This document shows, one piece after another, positions 28,856 through 41,565 of a DNA stretch of 64,000 nt (positions are counted from its first letter, which is position 1; the number at the start of each line of letters is the position of its first letter). The stretch covers positions 248,001-312,000 of the forward strand of contig NZ_JACHGU010000002.1 of the NCBI RefSeq assembly GCF_014202435.1, read 5' to 3'. The DNA is from Pseudoxanthomonas broegbernensis (GTDB lineage: Bacteria; Pseudomonadota; Gammaproteobacteria; Xanthomonadales; Xanthomonadaceae). Position numbers and translations under genes: made by a program. The notes under the pieces are model-generated. The model searched no databases. It saw only the letters and a list, made by a program, of their open reading frames with translations, and was not told the DNA's origin.

Positions 28856-29905
28856 TCAAAGTCGCTGGGCATGGGAGCCGCGTCCATCGCCGCGGATGAT
28901 CTCGATGCCCGCCTCGCGGCTGGCGTTCCTGCGCGCCGGCGGCGGCGTCGGTCGTGCGCGCTGCTGGTCCTGCCCGGACAGGGCCGGCAGGTCGATGCCC
29001 GAGAACGCATGGTTCTCCGGTGCGTCCAGCGCGGCCTTGCGTTGCGCCTCACTGAGCCCGGCCTGCGGCGTCAGCACCGGGCGCGGCGCAGGGAACAGCG
29101 AGGCGTCGGCGATTCCGGTGTCGCCGGGGTGGCGCAGGCCCAGGAACAGCTTGCCGTTCTGCGCGCCCAGCAGGAGGGCATTGACCTGCGCCACCGGCAC
29201 CGCGAGCAGGGCCGTCCGCGCAGCCGACTGGGCCTTGCGCTCCGGTTCGGGGGGGGCGCCGGAACCGCTGCTTGCGATCGCCTGCGCACGCCGGTCCGCG
29301 GGGGCGGGGGAGTGGGGCGCGGGCGCCCTCGCCTCGGCCGGCTGGCCGGCGTCTGCCGCAAGATCCATTGCGCCATAGCCGAGTACCCGCAGGCGCGACA
29401 GCAGCAGACGCGTCTGCGGGGCCGCCCGCTCGCCGCCGGTGGTGTTCGGGCGCAGGCTGAGGAACACGTCCACGTAGTCGCCCGGCACGATGCGGTTGCC
29501 GGCGCCGGCCAGTTCGTCCACGGGGATGGCCAGCGCCCGCTCGCCGGGGACCAGCAAGGCCGACACGCCGTGGGCGAAATGCGCGCGCGACAGCGGGGTT
29601 CCCGCGGGGATGGAGTCCAGCGGTATGGCCCCGACGAGATCGTCCCGCAGGGCGAAACCGCCGGCGACCTGCTGGGCAACGGCGACTTCCTCGACGTCGT
29701 CCCGCTCCAGGGCGATGCCCGCGGGCAGGTTCTTGGCGGCGGCGATTGCGTGGTGGGCGGACTTGGCGCTGGGCGGCGCGGCCGCGGCAGGGGCGGATGC
29801 GGCGGGTGCGGACGCCGAGCGCCGGCCCAGCATCAGGGCGGTGGCGGCCAGGATGACGGCCATGGCGACCAGGAGCAATGCGACGATGCGTATGACCTTG
29901 TACAT
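28856..29905 (-). CDS. cpaB: CpaB/RcpC pilus assembly protein
   Basis: 349 residues. N-terminal membrane anchor (MYKVIRIVALLLVAMAVILA), then the SAF/RcpC domain: AAKNLPAGIALERDDVE, GERALAIPVDELAGAGNRI and PGDYVDVFLS. The C-terminal half is longer and more Ala/Pro-rich than usual. CpaB is a periplasmic component thought to stabilise the secretin and contact peptidoglycan. Ends 16 bp before the cpaC start and follows tadE by 30 bp. Confidence 0.9.
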   Translation of the reverse strand: MYKVIRIVALLLVAMAVILAATALMLGRRSASAPAASAPAAAAPPSAKSAHHAIAAAKNLPAGIALERDDVEEVAVAQQVAGGFALRDDLVGAIPLDSIPAGTPLSRAHFAHGVSALLVPGERALAIPVDELAGAGNRIVPGDYVDVFLSLRPNTTGGERAAPQTRLLLSRLRVLGYGAMDLAADAGQPAEARAPAPHSPAPADRRAQAIASSGSGAPPEPERKAQSAARTALLAVPVAQVNALLLGAQNGKLFLGLRHPGDTGIADASLFPAPRPVLTPQAGLSEAQRKAALDAPENHAFSGIDLPALSGQDQQRARPTPPPARRNASREAGIEIIRGDGRGSHAQRL

Positions 29906-29935
29906 GCGGCTCCCCTGGACGTCCCCGTGTTGCCT

Positions 29936-30451
29936 CTATTCGGTGCCGGTGTCGATCTGGGCGATCGCCGAACTGGCGATCGTTCCGCCCAGCACCCACC
30001 CGTACACACGCCCCACGCCCGGGATGAAGGGGTGCGTGTCGTAGTCGTAGCGGGTGACGACCTGGAGGCAACGCGCCTGCACGTTGCCGGCGCACGGTGC
30101 GGGCGTGGAGACGGCCACCGCCGCGCTGCCGGAGGACGGGCTGTCGGGAGCGGCGCAGTCCGTGCCGTTACCGCTGAAGTCGAGCAGCCACTGCATCGAG
30201 CGTGTCGCCGCCATGCAGGCGGCGGTGCGGCGTTCGGCATCGCTGCCGTGGATCACGGCGGCGCGCGCGCCCTCGGCCGAGGCCAGGGAGAGCGACTGCT
30301 GCGCGGCCAGGATCATCACGCCCGAATAGGTGAGCAGCAGCAGCGGCAGCAGGCCGAGCATCAGCAGCAGCGCGAACTCGACGGTGACGACGCCGTGCGG
30401 TCGCCGGCGGCGTGCCGCACGGCATGCGCGCGGTGAGGTGGGCTCAACCAT
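29936..30451 (-). CDS. tadE: TadE-like pseudopilin
   Basis: 171 residues. Pseudopilin-type N-terminus: RRPHGVVTVEFALLLMLGLL, i.e. a Gly followed by a hydrophobic helix with Glu at the fifth position of the mature form, the substrate pattern for CpaA-type peptidase. The C-terminal periplasmic part has four cysteines. TadE proteins are minor pilins of the Flp system. Start overlaps the end of cpaA by 8 bp. Confidence 0.88.
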   Translation of the reverse strand: MVEPTSPRACRAARRRRPHGVVTVEFALLLMLGLLPLLLLTYSGVMILAAQQSLSLASAEGARAAVIHGSDAERRTAACMAATRSMQWLLDFSGNGTDCAAPDSPSSGSAAVAVSTPAPCAGNVQARCLQVVTRYDYDTHPFIPGVGRVYGWVLGGTIASSAIAQIDTGTE

Positions 30452-30968
30452 GCCGGAATACCTCCGGCGCCAGCAGCAGCACGACCGCGCCTATCGCCAA
30501 GAAGGTGGCGTACGGCGCCCCGGTCCTGTCCCGCGATGCCATGCGTGTGCCTGCGCGCACCGCCTGGGCGGGCAGCCATCCCCGCCGCTGGAATGCTCGC
30601 GCCGGTGCCCACGCCTCGTTGCGGCGAGTGGCCAGGACGGCCACGGCGTGGGCACCGGCCAACAGGCTGGCGACGATCCAGATGGGGAGGAGGGACGGCC
30701 AGCCGAGCAGGAATCCCAGTGTGGCGAAGAACTTGACGTCGCCGGCGCCCATCCATCCCAGTCGATAGAAGGGAAGGAGCACGGCGAGCCCGAGCAGTGC
30801 GCTCAAGGCCGCGGTCGAGGCCGGCATGCCGCTCCATGGCGTGCACATCGCGATTGCGCCCGCGCTCAGGGCTGCCAGCAGTGCCCGGTTGGAGACACGC
30901 CGCGCATGCAGGTCGCTCAGGGCGACGTGCAATGCGAGTAGCAATGCGATCAGGTGGAGGGGCGACAT
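30444..30968 (-). CDS. cpaA: CpaA/TadV type IV prepilin peptidase
   Basis: 174-residue membrane aspartic peptidase (A24) that trims the Flp prepilin and TadE. Hydrophobic throughout with the two catalytic aspartate sites: ALSDLHARRVSN in the first loop and MGAGDVKFFA (GxGD motif). Start at 30968 has GGAGG 7 nt upstream; a GTG 15 nt earlier is less likely. CpaA enzymes lack the long cytoplasmic N-terminal domain of PilD, as here. Confidence 0.92.
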   Translation of the reverse strand: MSPLHLIALLLALHVALSDLHARRVSNRALLAALSAGAIAMCTPWSGMPASTAALSALLGLAVLLPFYRLGWMGAGDVKFFATLGFLLGWPSLLPIWIVASLLAGAHAVAVLATRRNEAWAPARAFQRRGWLPAQAVRAGTRMASRDRTGAPYATFLAIGAVVLLLAPEVFRHG

Positions 30969-31040
30969 CCTGTGCCTCCGCACTCGGTGCTGCTGTCGTG
31001 GAGCGGTCTGCGTGCCTGGTGTTCTCTCGTGCGGTCCGGC

Positions 31041-31229
31041 TCAGGACGGGGGGGTGGTCGCCTCCGTCACCAGGGAGGCCAGGGTCGCGAACAGGCTGGT
31101 GAAGAAATTCGTGATCTGGGTGCGCCCCACCGTGACCAGAATCCCGGCGATGACCGCGGCCAGGAGCCCGTATTCCAGTGCGGTGACTCCGTCTTCCTCG
31201 TGCAGGAAGCGCGCGATGTGTTTTTTCAT
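31041..31229 (-). CDS. flp: Flp/Fap major pilin
   Basis: 62-residue Flp prepilin. Short basic leader MKKHIARFLHEEDG, then the mature start VTALEYGLLAAVIAGILV with the Flp motif (Gly cleavage site, Glu5-Tyr6) and one hydrophobic helix, ending in a short polar tail. GGGAG lies 9 nt before the ATG. First gene of the tad locus and probably by far the most expressed; there are 72 bp between it and cpaA, enough for partial termination. Confidence 0.95.
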   Translation of the reverse strand: MKKHIARFLHEEDGVTALEYGLLAAVIAGILVTVGRTQITNFFTSLFATLASLVTEATTPPS

Positions 31230-31642
31230 TTCATTTACTCCCGTCGTTGGTCCATTCAACTTGAGAAGCCGATTTTTATTGGTTTTATAACCGCCTTAGA
31301 GAAAATATTGCGATTCCATAAGGCAGGTAAATCGATGTTGCGATGAAGTGTCTCGGGCATAAACTGTGATGGGGGTCAAGGTATGGATATTCTTTTTTTA
31401 GGCTTCCGATAGCTCTTGCTGGTTATTGAATGATGCTCGGCCGTGCGCGAGGGAAAGTATGCACGGAACCGGCAAGATAAATGCCGTAACGATAGGCTGA
31501 ACTCCCGGCGATGTGTTTGTGCATTGGTTGCTTGAATCATCTTGCCGTTTATGTGCATCGCCATTCTCGTAAGGATTCGTATATAAGTGGTTGCGGGAAA
31601 TGTCGTTGCGCTTTGGATTTAGTGGCGGCGGTGTTTTCGGGA
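31230..31642. other. AT-rich control region between flp and the AraC gene
   Basis: 413 bp without a gene between divergent units, visibly lower in GC than the rest. It should hold the promoters of the tad locus and of the AraC-type regulator. TATAAA on the minus strand (about 31284-31289) and TATATAAG on the plus strand (about 31580) are possible -10 elements, but no matching -35 or clear operator repeat was found. Confidence 0.5.
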
Positions 31643-32695
31643 ATGGAGTCCCGGGCGGTTTCCGCCATGGGACCGGTTCGGGCAATGGAATGGGGACGTC
31701 ACTGCATCATGGTCGATGAGGTGTCGCTCGGTAAGCACGACGAGGTTCTGCGGGCCTACGACCTGGTGAGCCTCGGCGGCGTGCTGCAGGTCTGCGACCT
31801 GGAGATGGTCCTGTTGGACGACAACGGCCCGCGCGCGGACATCCATTCCCTGGTCCACGACGAGGCGCTGTTCTGCACGGTGCAATGCGGATTCCGCTTC
31901 CGGGGGCGCTTCATGCTGCCCGTGGACTGGGGCCTGCTCGGCTTCGTGCACGAAACCGGCGCATGGGAAAGCTGGTGCCATGGCACGGTGCTGCCTTCGG
32001 GTTCGGCGGTGACGGTGCTTCCCGAGGGCATCACCGAGATCGCGGTCGGCGCCGGTGCCTGCCTGACCCTGATGCTGGTGCCGCTGCGCCGGCTGCAGCG
32101 AAAGCTTTCCGAGATCAACCTGCGCGGCGCCGGCATGCCGGGCCATGCCCTGCAGACATTCGTCGTCGGCGACGATTCCTGGGGGCAGCACCTGGTGGCG
32201 CGCTACCGGCACCTGCGGGAGAGCCTGGCGAGCCAGGAATGCGTGCTGGGCGACGAGGAAGTGGATGCCCTGATCGACATCCACGTGCAGGCGGCGCAGA
32301 GCGCGGGGGCGGCCAGCCGACCGGTCTGCTCGCGCGGGCGCCGGGCCTACTACCTGATGCTGCAGCGTGCGGAGAATTTCATGCGCGCCAACATGCGCCG
32401 CGACATCTACATCGAGGAGATCTGCGAGGCGGCGGGCGGCAGCGAACGCGCGCTTCGCTATGCGTTCGACCACCTGCTGGGAACCTCGCCCAAGCGCTAC
32501 CTCTCGATGCTGCGCCTGTGCGCGGCGTGCCGCGGCCTGTCGATGGCTAACTCGACCCGCCGCTCGGTCAAGGCCATCGCCCTGAGTTGCGGCCTGTGGG
32601 ACCTGTCCCGGTTCGCGGAGAACTATCGCCGTGTCTTCGGCGAACTTCCGCGCGACACGCTGATGCGTTCGCCGATGGGCTCCGGCACGGCCTGA
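31643..32695 (+). CDS. AraC family transcriptional regulator
   Basis: 350 residues. N-terminal ~230 residues are a sensor-type domain without a family I can name beyond AraC-binding-like; the last ~110 residues hold the two helix-turn-helix units (YIEEICEAAGGSERALRYAF, then VKAIALSCGLWDLSRFAENY and the conserved RRVFGELPRDTL). Divergent from flp across a 413-bp AT-rich region and followed 200 bp later by the trimeric autotransporter, so control of one or both adhesion systems is a reasonable inference. Start uncertain: 31643 or 31667, neither with a clear ribosome site. Confidence 0.82.
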   Translation: MESRAVSAMGPVRAMEWGRHCIMVDEVSLGKHDEVLRAYDLVSLGGVLQVCDLEMVLLDDNGPRADIHSLVHDEALFCTVQCGFRFRGRFMLPVDWGLLGFVHETGAWESWCHGTVLPSGSAVTVLPEGITEIAVGAGACLTLMLVPLRRLQRKLSEINLRGAGMPGHALQTFVVGDDSWGQHLVARYRHLRESLASQECVLGDEEVDALIDIHVQAAQSAGAASRPVCSRGRRAYYLMLQRAENFMRANMRRDIYIEEICEAAGGSERALRYAFDHLLGTSPKRYLSMLRLCAACRGLSMANSTRRSVKAIALSCGLWDLSRFAENYRRVFGELPRDTLMRSPMGSGTA

Positions 32696-32895
32696 TCGCG
32701 CGCGGCATGTGGCCGCAGGGCCGATCTTGCCGGAATCGCCCATGCGCATGCCGTATTCGGCCATGCATTTGCCGGAAGCGGAATCCGTCATGCCGGATCG
32801 GCGCAAGCACGGGGCCTCGCACGCGCTGGAATGGAGACACGGCCGATTCCCGGTTCCAACGGAACGGCCACCGTCCTTTCCAGCGGGGAAGCACC

Positions 32896-35800
32896 ATGAA
32901 CAGCATGTATCGAATGACTTGGAGCAGCACGCTCGGCGCCTATGTCGCCGCACCCGGATCCGTGCAGGCCCGCGACCCGGTCGCGGTCCGCGCGGCGGAC
33001 CGTCCGCTCGCCGCGCCGGTGTCGGCGTTGTGCATGGCCTTGGTACTCGCGCTCGGGGCGGGAGCCGCGCAGGCTTCCGAGGACCGGCGCATGGAGGACC
33101 TGGCCGTGCTGGTCGGCAAGTACGTCGACAGCGCCGGCGCGTCGCGGTCCGCCGCGTCGTTGCCGGTCGCCACCCTGTCCAGAACCTCCCCCGGAACGGC
33201 GGCGCCCCGTGCGTCCAGGCAGGAAGCCTCGACCGTCGCGGCTGCATCCGCTCCTCTTCCCCCGCTGGCGTTGTTGGGGTCGGATGCAGCCGCCGGTCGC
33301 GCCAAGGACGCGATCGCCAGGAAGGTGGGAGGCGCCCTGGATTCCACCGTGCGCCGTGCGCTTGGCGTACCGCTGCAACGGGTGACGGCGCCGTCGTCCC
33401 GCGATGCCGCCACGGCGAATGGCATCCAGGCCGAGGTGACGGTGGTGACGCACCACGACCATGGCGGGATGTACGGTGCGCGGGCCAATGCCGCACTGGC
33501 CGCCGGTGGCTTCGTGTTCGCCGAGGCGGACGCCGGCGTGGCGCTGGACCGTGGCCTGGAGGTGTCCACCCAGGTCGCCGCGGGCCTGGGGCCCATCGGC
33601 GCGGGCGTGGCACTGGATGTCGATCTGGACGTGGCGGTCGCGCGCGCGGTGGCCGAACTGGACGTGGAGCTGGACACCGGCGTGGCGGCGCTGCCGGGCC
33701 AGGTCGGCAAGATCCTGGGCACGAACGTCGTGGGTATCGTCACGGGCGGGCCGGGCCAGGGCGCAGAAGGCGCGCGCACCGCATTGGACGGGACGCTGGA
33801 GGCGGTCGCCGGCACGGTCGGCGGCGTGGTCGCGGGCGCGGCGGGGCATGCGGGCCTGGGCGACGTGGCGAACGGTGCCACCGGCGCGCTGGCACAGACC
33901 GTCGAGCACGCCGGTACGGGTGCCGCGGGCTTGATCGGGAGCCTGACCGGTTCGAAGACGCTGGCCGATACGGTGGCCGGGGCGACCGGCGGGCTGGCTT
34001 CGGGATTGGAGGACATCGTCGGTGAGGTGCTCGGCGGCGACCTGCAGGGCGCCGTGGTCTCGGTCAAGGACACGGTGACCACGGTGGCCGGGCATGCGGT
34101 GGGCGGAACCGCCGGGACGGTTTCGGAATTGGTGGGATCGACCCATGGAGTAGGAGGGTTGGGCGGCATCGCCACCGGCGCCCTGGGCGGCCTGGGCGAC
34201 GTGCTGGGCGGGATCGCCGGCGGAGTGCTGCCGGGGCTCGCGCCGGCCGCGGCGCCGGCGGTGCCGGCCGCGGTGGGCAGCCCGGGCCTGATCATCGGCA
34301 CCGGCGGCCTGACCGGATCGATGGGGCAGTTGCTGGACAGCGTCGGCCCCAGTGCGCTGTTCGGCGGCGACGGATACATCCGCAACGGCGACCTGGCGGT
34401 GCGTGCCGTCAATTTCCAGCAGGGCTATAGCGTTCTGGACGTTGCCGGCGTGCCGGTGGTCCAGCTCACCCCGGTGGGCACGGTGCTGGACGCGCTCGGC
34501 AACGCGGCAACCGGCGGCAATGCCTACCTCACCCTGATCGGCGGGGTGACCTCGGACAGCTACATCACCGGCATCAACAACGGCGACCCGGGCGGCTTGC
34601 TCGACCTGCTGCTGCCCGGCAGCGCGCCGGCCTGGGCGGAGCGCTGCGCCAGCGTGCTGGGCCTGGTGAACGTGGACTGCTGGGCGGTCAACGCGGCGCA
34701 GAACTACCAGGTGCTGATCGGCGATGGCGCCTACGCCAACGGTTCCAAGGAAGTGGTGATCGGCACCGGCGCGCGCCACCAGTTGCCGCAGCAAAGCGCC
34801 GCACAGGCGTTCCCCGGCGCCGGCGGCAACGACCCGGCCAACCCCACCGGCGTGCCGACGGCCGACTACGACGCCCGGCTGGGCCATTCGGTGGTGATCG
34901 GCGACAGCGCCAGCGGTTCGGCCAACGCGCAGACCCTGATCGGCGCGGGCGCCACCTCGGACAAGGCCAACAGCGTGGCGCTGGGCTACAACTCCAGTGC
35001 CACGCGCGGCGGCCGGAACGGCTATGCCGCCTTCGGCCTGGCCGCGCCGCAGGACTCGATCGGCGAAGTGGCGGTCGGCTCGGCCGGCCGCGAGCGCCAG
35101 ATCACCCACGTCGCCGCCGGCAGCGCCTCGACCGATGCGGTGAACGTGGCCCAGTTGCAGGGCGCCATCAACCTGGCCAACGGCGTGGACCTGTTCTCGG
35201 TGAAGTACGACGCCGATGCGGCCGGCCAGCCCGACTACCGGCACGTGACCCTCGGCGACGCGAGCGGCGCCACCCTGCTGGCGAACCTGGCCGACGGCGC
35301 GATCGCCGCGGGCAGCAGGGAGGCGGTCAACGGCGGCCAGCTCCACGAGGGCTACCTGGCCCTGGCCGCGTTCTTCGGCGGCGGCGCGGCGCCTGGCGCC
35401 GCGGGCTGGACCGCCCCGGCCTTCCGCATCAGCCACATCGGTGCCGACGGCAAGGTCACCATGGCCACGTACGGCGACGTCGCCGCCGCCTTCGCCGCGG
35501 TGGACGGCTCCCTGGTCAACATCCACCGGCTCATCGGCCTGGAGGGCCCCGGACGCCAGGAGGGCGACGGCCCCGGCGCCTATTCGCAGCCCTATCTGGC
35601 GGTGAACTCGACCAAGAGCGGCGCCACCGCCGCGGGCGGCGAAGGCGTGGCGGTGGGGCCGGAGGCCTCGGCGGCGGGCGCGGGCAGCGTGGCGCTCGGC
35701 GACGGCGCCACCGCCAGTGCCGACCGCAGCGTGGCGCTGGGCGCGGGCTCGGTGGCCGACCGCAGCGACAGCGTGTCGGTCGGCAGCGCGGGCGCGGAAC

Positions 35801-36351
35801 GGCAGATCGTGCATGTGGCCGATGGCGCGGCCGCCACCGACGCGGTGAACGTGCGCCAGTTGCGCGCCTCCGAGCAAGGCACGCTGCGCTACGACACCGC
35901 GGCCGACGGCGGCACCGACTACACCAGCGTCACCCTGGGCGCGCCGGGCGTGGCCGCGGCGCCGGTGCGGGTACGCAACGTGGCCGCCGGCACCGCCGGC
36001 ACCGACGCGGTCAACCTGGACCAGCTCAACAAGGGCATGGCCGATACCCTGGACTGGTCGCGCGCCTATACCGACGAGCGGTTCTCCACGGTCCACGGCG
36101 ACCTGCGCCGGATCGACGACCGGGCCGCGGCCGGCGTGGCCTCGGCGATGGCGATCGCCGGTCTGCCGCAGCCCTACGAGGCGGGACGCAACATGGCGGC
36201 CATCGCCGCCGGCACCTTCAACGGCGAGTCGGGCATGGCCGTGGGCATTTCCGGCGTCACCGAGGGCGGGCGCTGGATCTACAAGTTCAGCGGTTCGACC
36301 AACACGCGCGGCGACGGCGGCGTTTCGATCGGCGCCGGCATCCAGTGGTGA
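32896..36351 (+). CDS. trimeric autotransporter adhesin (YadA-like)
   Basis: 1151-residue surface adhesin. Residues 1-25 are an ESPR-type extended signal (MNSMYRMTWSSTLGAYV), the hydrophobic core follows at 43-58 with AQA cleavage near 60. Residues ~170-560 are Gly/Val/Ala-rich. YadA-head-type motifs (SVALGYNSS, SVALGDGATAS, VALGAGS) lie near 690 and 905-965. Three neck motifs (TDAVNVAQLQ, TDAVNVRQLR, TDAVNLDQLN) lie near 745, 982 and 1036. The C-terminal ~75 residues are the YadA anchor ending AGIQW. It should form a trimer that exports its own stalk. GGGAA before the ATG. Followed by a TpgA-like partner gene. Confidence 0.93.
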   Translation: MNSMYRMTWSSTLGAYVAAPGSVQARDPVAVRAADRPLAAPVSALCMALVLALGAGAAQASEDRRMEDLAVLVGKYVDSAGASRSAASLPVATLSRTSPGTAAPRASRQEASTVAAASAPLPPLALLGSDAAAGRAKDAIARKVGGALDSTVRRALGVPLQRVTAPSSRDAATANGIQAEVTVVTHHDHGGMYGARANAALAAGGFVFAEADAGVALDRGLEVSTQVAAGLGPIGAGVALDVDLDVAVARAVAELDVELDTGVAALPGQVGKILGTNVVGIVTGGPGQGAEGARTALDGTLEAVAGTVGGVVAGAAGHAGLGDVANGATGALAQTVEHAGTGAAGLIGSLTGSKTLADTVAGATGGLASGLEDIVGEVLGGDLQGAVVSVKDTVTTVAGHAVGGTAGTVSELVGSTHGVGGLGGIATGALGGLGDVLGGIAGGVLPGLAPAAAPAVPAAVGSPGLIIGTGGLTGSMGQLLDSVGPSALFGGDGYIRNGDLAVRAVNFQQGYSVLDVAGVPVVQLTPVGTVLDALGNAATGGNAYLTLIGGVTSDSYITGINNGDPGGLLDLLLPGSAPAWAERCASVLGLVNVDCWAVNAAQNYQVLIGDGAYANGSKEVVIGTGARHQLPQQSAAQAFPGAGGNDPANPTGVPTADYDARLGHSVVIGDSASGSANAQTLIGAGATSDKANSVALGYNSSATRGGRNGYAAFGLAAPQDSIGEVAVGSAGRERQITHVAAGSASTDAVNVAQLQGAINLANGVDLFSVKYDADAAGQPDYRHVTLGDASGATLLANLADGAIAAGSREAVNGGQLHEGYLALAAFFGGGAAPGAAGWTAPAFRISHIGADGKVTMATYGDVAAAFAAVDGSLVNIHRLIGLEGPGRQEGDGPGAYSQPYLAVNSTKSGATAAGGEGVAVGPEASAAGAGSVALGDGATASADRSVALGAGSVADRSDSVSVGSAGAERQIVHVADGAAATDAVNVRQLRASEQGTLRYDTAADGGTDYTSVTLGAPGVAAAPVRVRNVAAGTAGTDAVNLDQLNKGMADTLDWSRAYTDERFSTVHGDLRRIDDRAAAGVASAMAIAGLPQPYEAGRNMAAIAAGTFNGESGMAVGISGVTEGGRWIYKFSGSTNTRGDGGVSIGAGIQW

Positions 36352-36357
36352 CGCGCT

Positions 36358-36394
36358 GGCCGGCCGTGGCCGCCATGCGCGGCCACGGCCGGCC
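36358..36394. other. 15-bp perfect hairpin between adhesin and tpgA
   Basis: 36358-36372 pairs perfectly with 36380-36394 around a 7-nt loop, starting 6 nt after the adhesin stop codon. No T-run follows, so it is not a standard terminator. It may adjust the ratio of the two messages by blocking 3' decay or by partial termination. Confidence 0.75.
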
Positions 36395-36419
36395 CAATCG
36401 ACAGACGAAGGGGACGACC

Positions 36420-37238
36420 ATGAACATCATTCGGACGATGACATTCGGCTTGATCGCCGGCGCAGCGCTGGCGCTGGCCGGCTGCAGCACCTCGGGCGGG
36501 AGCGCGGAAGCGGGCATGTGGGAGGACGCGTTTCCCGATCCCGCACGCGCCAGGCCACGCGAGGGCCTGTACGTGAACCTGGACGACCTGCGCCAGGCCG
36601 CGCCCGGCATGAGCAAGCGCCAGTTGTACGGATTGCTGGGCACGCCCCACTTCGGCGAGGGCATGTGGGGCGTGCGGCAGTGGAACTACCTGTTCAATTT
36701 CCGCCGCAGCGCCGCGGGCCAGGAGCATTTCACCTGCCAGCTAAGGGTCGATTTCGACCGCGAACAGCGCGCGACCGGCTACCACTGGAAACCGGAGGCC
36801 TGCAGGGGCCTGACCGACCCGTTGCCGGCGCCCACGGCGGCCGCGCCTGCGCCACCGCCGCCGCCGCGCCAGACGCTGCGGCTGTCGGCCGATGCGCTGT
36901 TCGCGTTCGACAGCGCCGAACTCAGTGCGCGCGGCCGGACGGACCTGGATGCGTTGCTGCACCAGATCCAGGGCGCGGCCCAGGTGGGGCAGATCGTGGT
37001 GGCCGGGCATGCCGACCGCATCGGCGGCGATGCCTACAACCTCGACCTGTCGCACCGGCGCGCGCTGGCGGTACGGCAGTACCTCGTCGAGCGCGGGGTG
37101 CCGGTCACCTCGATCACCGCCGAGGGGCACGGCAAGGCGGAGCCGCTGGTCGAATGCAAGGACGTGCCGGCCGGGCGCCTGGTCGACTGCCTGGCGCCGA
37201 ACCGCCGGGTCGAGATCAGCGGCGTGGCGATGAATTGA
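36420..37238 (+). CDS. tpgA: TpgA-like lipoprotein, BamE-type plus OmpA domain
   Basis: 272 residues. Lipobox ALAGC near residue 21. Residues ~48-122 are a SmpA/OmlA (BamE-like) domain (PGMSKRQLYGLLGTPHF and WNYLFNFR); after a Pro-rich linker, residues ~150-272 are an OmpA-type peptidoglycan-binding domain (FAFDSAELSARG, VAGHADRIGGDAYN, LSHRRALAVRQYL). This two-domain order is that of TpgA, which in Acinetobacter is encoded with the adhesin AtaA and ties it to peptidoglycan. Position 68 bp after the adhesin supports the same role here. Start at the ATG giving the lipoprotein signal. Confidence 0.87.
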   Translation: MNIIRTMTFGLIAGAALALAGCSTSGGSAEAGMWEDAFPDPARARPREGLYVNLDDLRQAAPGMSKRQLYGLLGTPHFGEGMWGVRQWNYLFNFRRSAAGQEHFTCQLRVDFDREQRATGYHWKPEACRGLTDPLPAPTAAAPAPPPPPRQTLRLSADALFAFDSAELSARGRTDLDALLHQIQGAAQVGQIVVAGHADRIGGDAYNLDLSHRRALAVRQYLVERGVPVTSITAEGHGKAEPLVECKDVPAGRLVDCLAPNRRVEISGVAMN

Positions 37239-37252
37239 GGCCGGTGCCCGGT

Positions 37253-37276
37253 GCCCGGCGTTGCTGCGCCGGGCAG
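37253..37276. terminator. hairpin after tpgA
   Basis: 9-bp GC stem (37253-37261 with 37268-37276) shortly after the tpgA stop; no T-run, so termination is only possible. Confidence 0.35.
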
Positions 37277-37343
37277 GGCTGGGGGATCATGCAGCCACGC
37301 TGCGCGGAATCGGTCGCGGCATCCACCGGTTCAGGGAGCAGGC

Positions 37344-37938
37344 ATGTCCACCGGCATGGCATCGCGCATCGCCGCCGCGCTCGCGCCGCTGTCCTTCCTG
37401 GCCGCCGCCGCGCTGGGCGCAGTGGCGGTGGAAGGCTATTCGCACCTGCGCCACCCGCTGGCGCTGCTGGGCGCGGTGCAGGCCCCGCACCCGGTGGCCT
37501 TCGGCGTGTTCGCCTTCGCCCTGCCCGGGCTGGCCGGTGCCTGGGTGGCCGTGGAGTTGCGCACGCGGCTGCCGCCGCTCGCGTCGTGGCTGGCGCGCAT
37601 CGGTGCGCAGTTGCTGCTGCTGGCCGCGCTGGCGTTCGCCGCCCAGGGCGCGCTGCCGCTGGACATCGAGGGCATGGACGCCGGCCGCAGCCGCTACCAC
37701 GCCGCCGCGTGGCTGCTGTGGGCGCTGGCGTTCCCGGCCGGCGCCGCGCTGCTGGCCCGCGGCCTGTGGCGGCAGCCGGGCTGGCACCGCTTCTGCGTCA
37801 CCAGCCTGCTCGCCGCGCTGGCGGTGGTCGGGTGCGGTTTCTTCGCCAGCGGTTGGATCGGCGCGGCGCTGGTGCAGCGCGCGGCCTTTGCCGCCTGGCT
37901 GGCCTGGGGCGTATGCGCGGCCGCGGCCGGGCGCGCCG

Positions 37939-37958
<20 letters not shown>
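37344..37958 (+). CDS. DUF998 family membrane protein
   Basis: 204-residue integral membrane protein with about six hydrophobic segments. The first loop GYSHLRHPLALLGAVQAPHP resembles the conserved start of DUF998 proteins. Function unknown. GGGAG lies 8 nt before the ATG. Its last 20 nt overlap the end of the convergent SemiSWEET gene. Confidence 0.65.
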
Positions 37959-41291
<3,333 letters not shown>

Positions 41292-41323
41292 GGGCTGGAC
41301 GGCTCCGGTGGTTGCGCTTCCCT

Positions 41324-41348
41324 GCAGGAGCTGGCCTTGCCAGGCCCG
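41324..41348 (+). repeat. degenerate GTAG-type REP element
   Basis: GCAGGAGCTGGC-CTTGCCAGGCCCG, a short hairpin of the same type as 12433 and 48734, in the leuS-lptE gap. Confidence 0.45.
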
Positions 41349-41565
41349 AAGCGTTCCGGTGCGATGCCAGCCGACGGGAAGTAAAGGAGGAGGCTGCGGC
41401 CGCAGGCCGGAGCCGGGGGACATGAGCGGCGGCAGGCATCGTGCAGGAACGCCGCGGCCAAGATTCCCAGTTGCGGCCATCCGTCTTTCTCAACCCGCGT
41501 TCACGCGCTGTCGGGCACGCTGCGTGCCTGTTGCCGCTCCCGGCCGGCTCGTCCAGACTTCCCCC

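Noticed and set aside
31376-31685. Short minus-strand frames upstream of flp
   Set aside because: No ribosome sites or recognisable domains; region reads as control DNA.
32788-36096. 1102-codon minus-strand frame opposite the adhesin
   Set aside because: Translation is His/Gly/Arg-rich noise; the plus frame has ESPR, head, neck and anchor domains.
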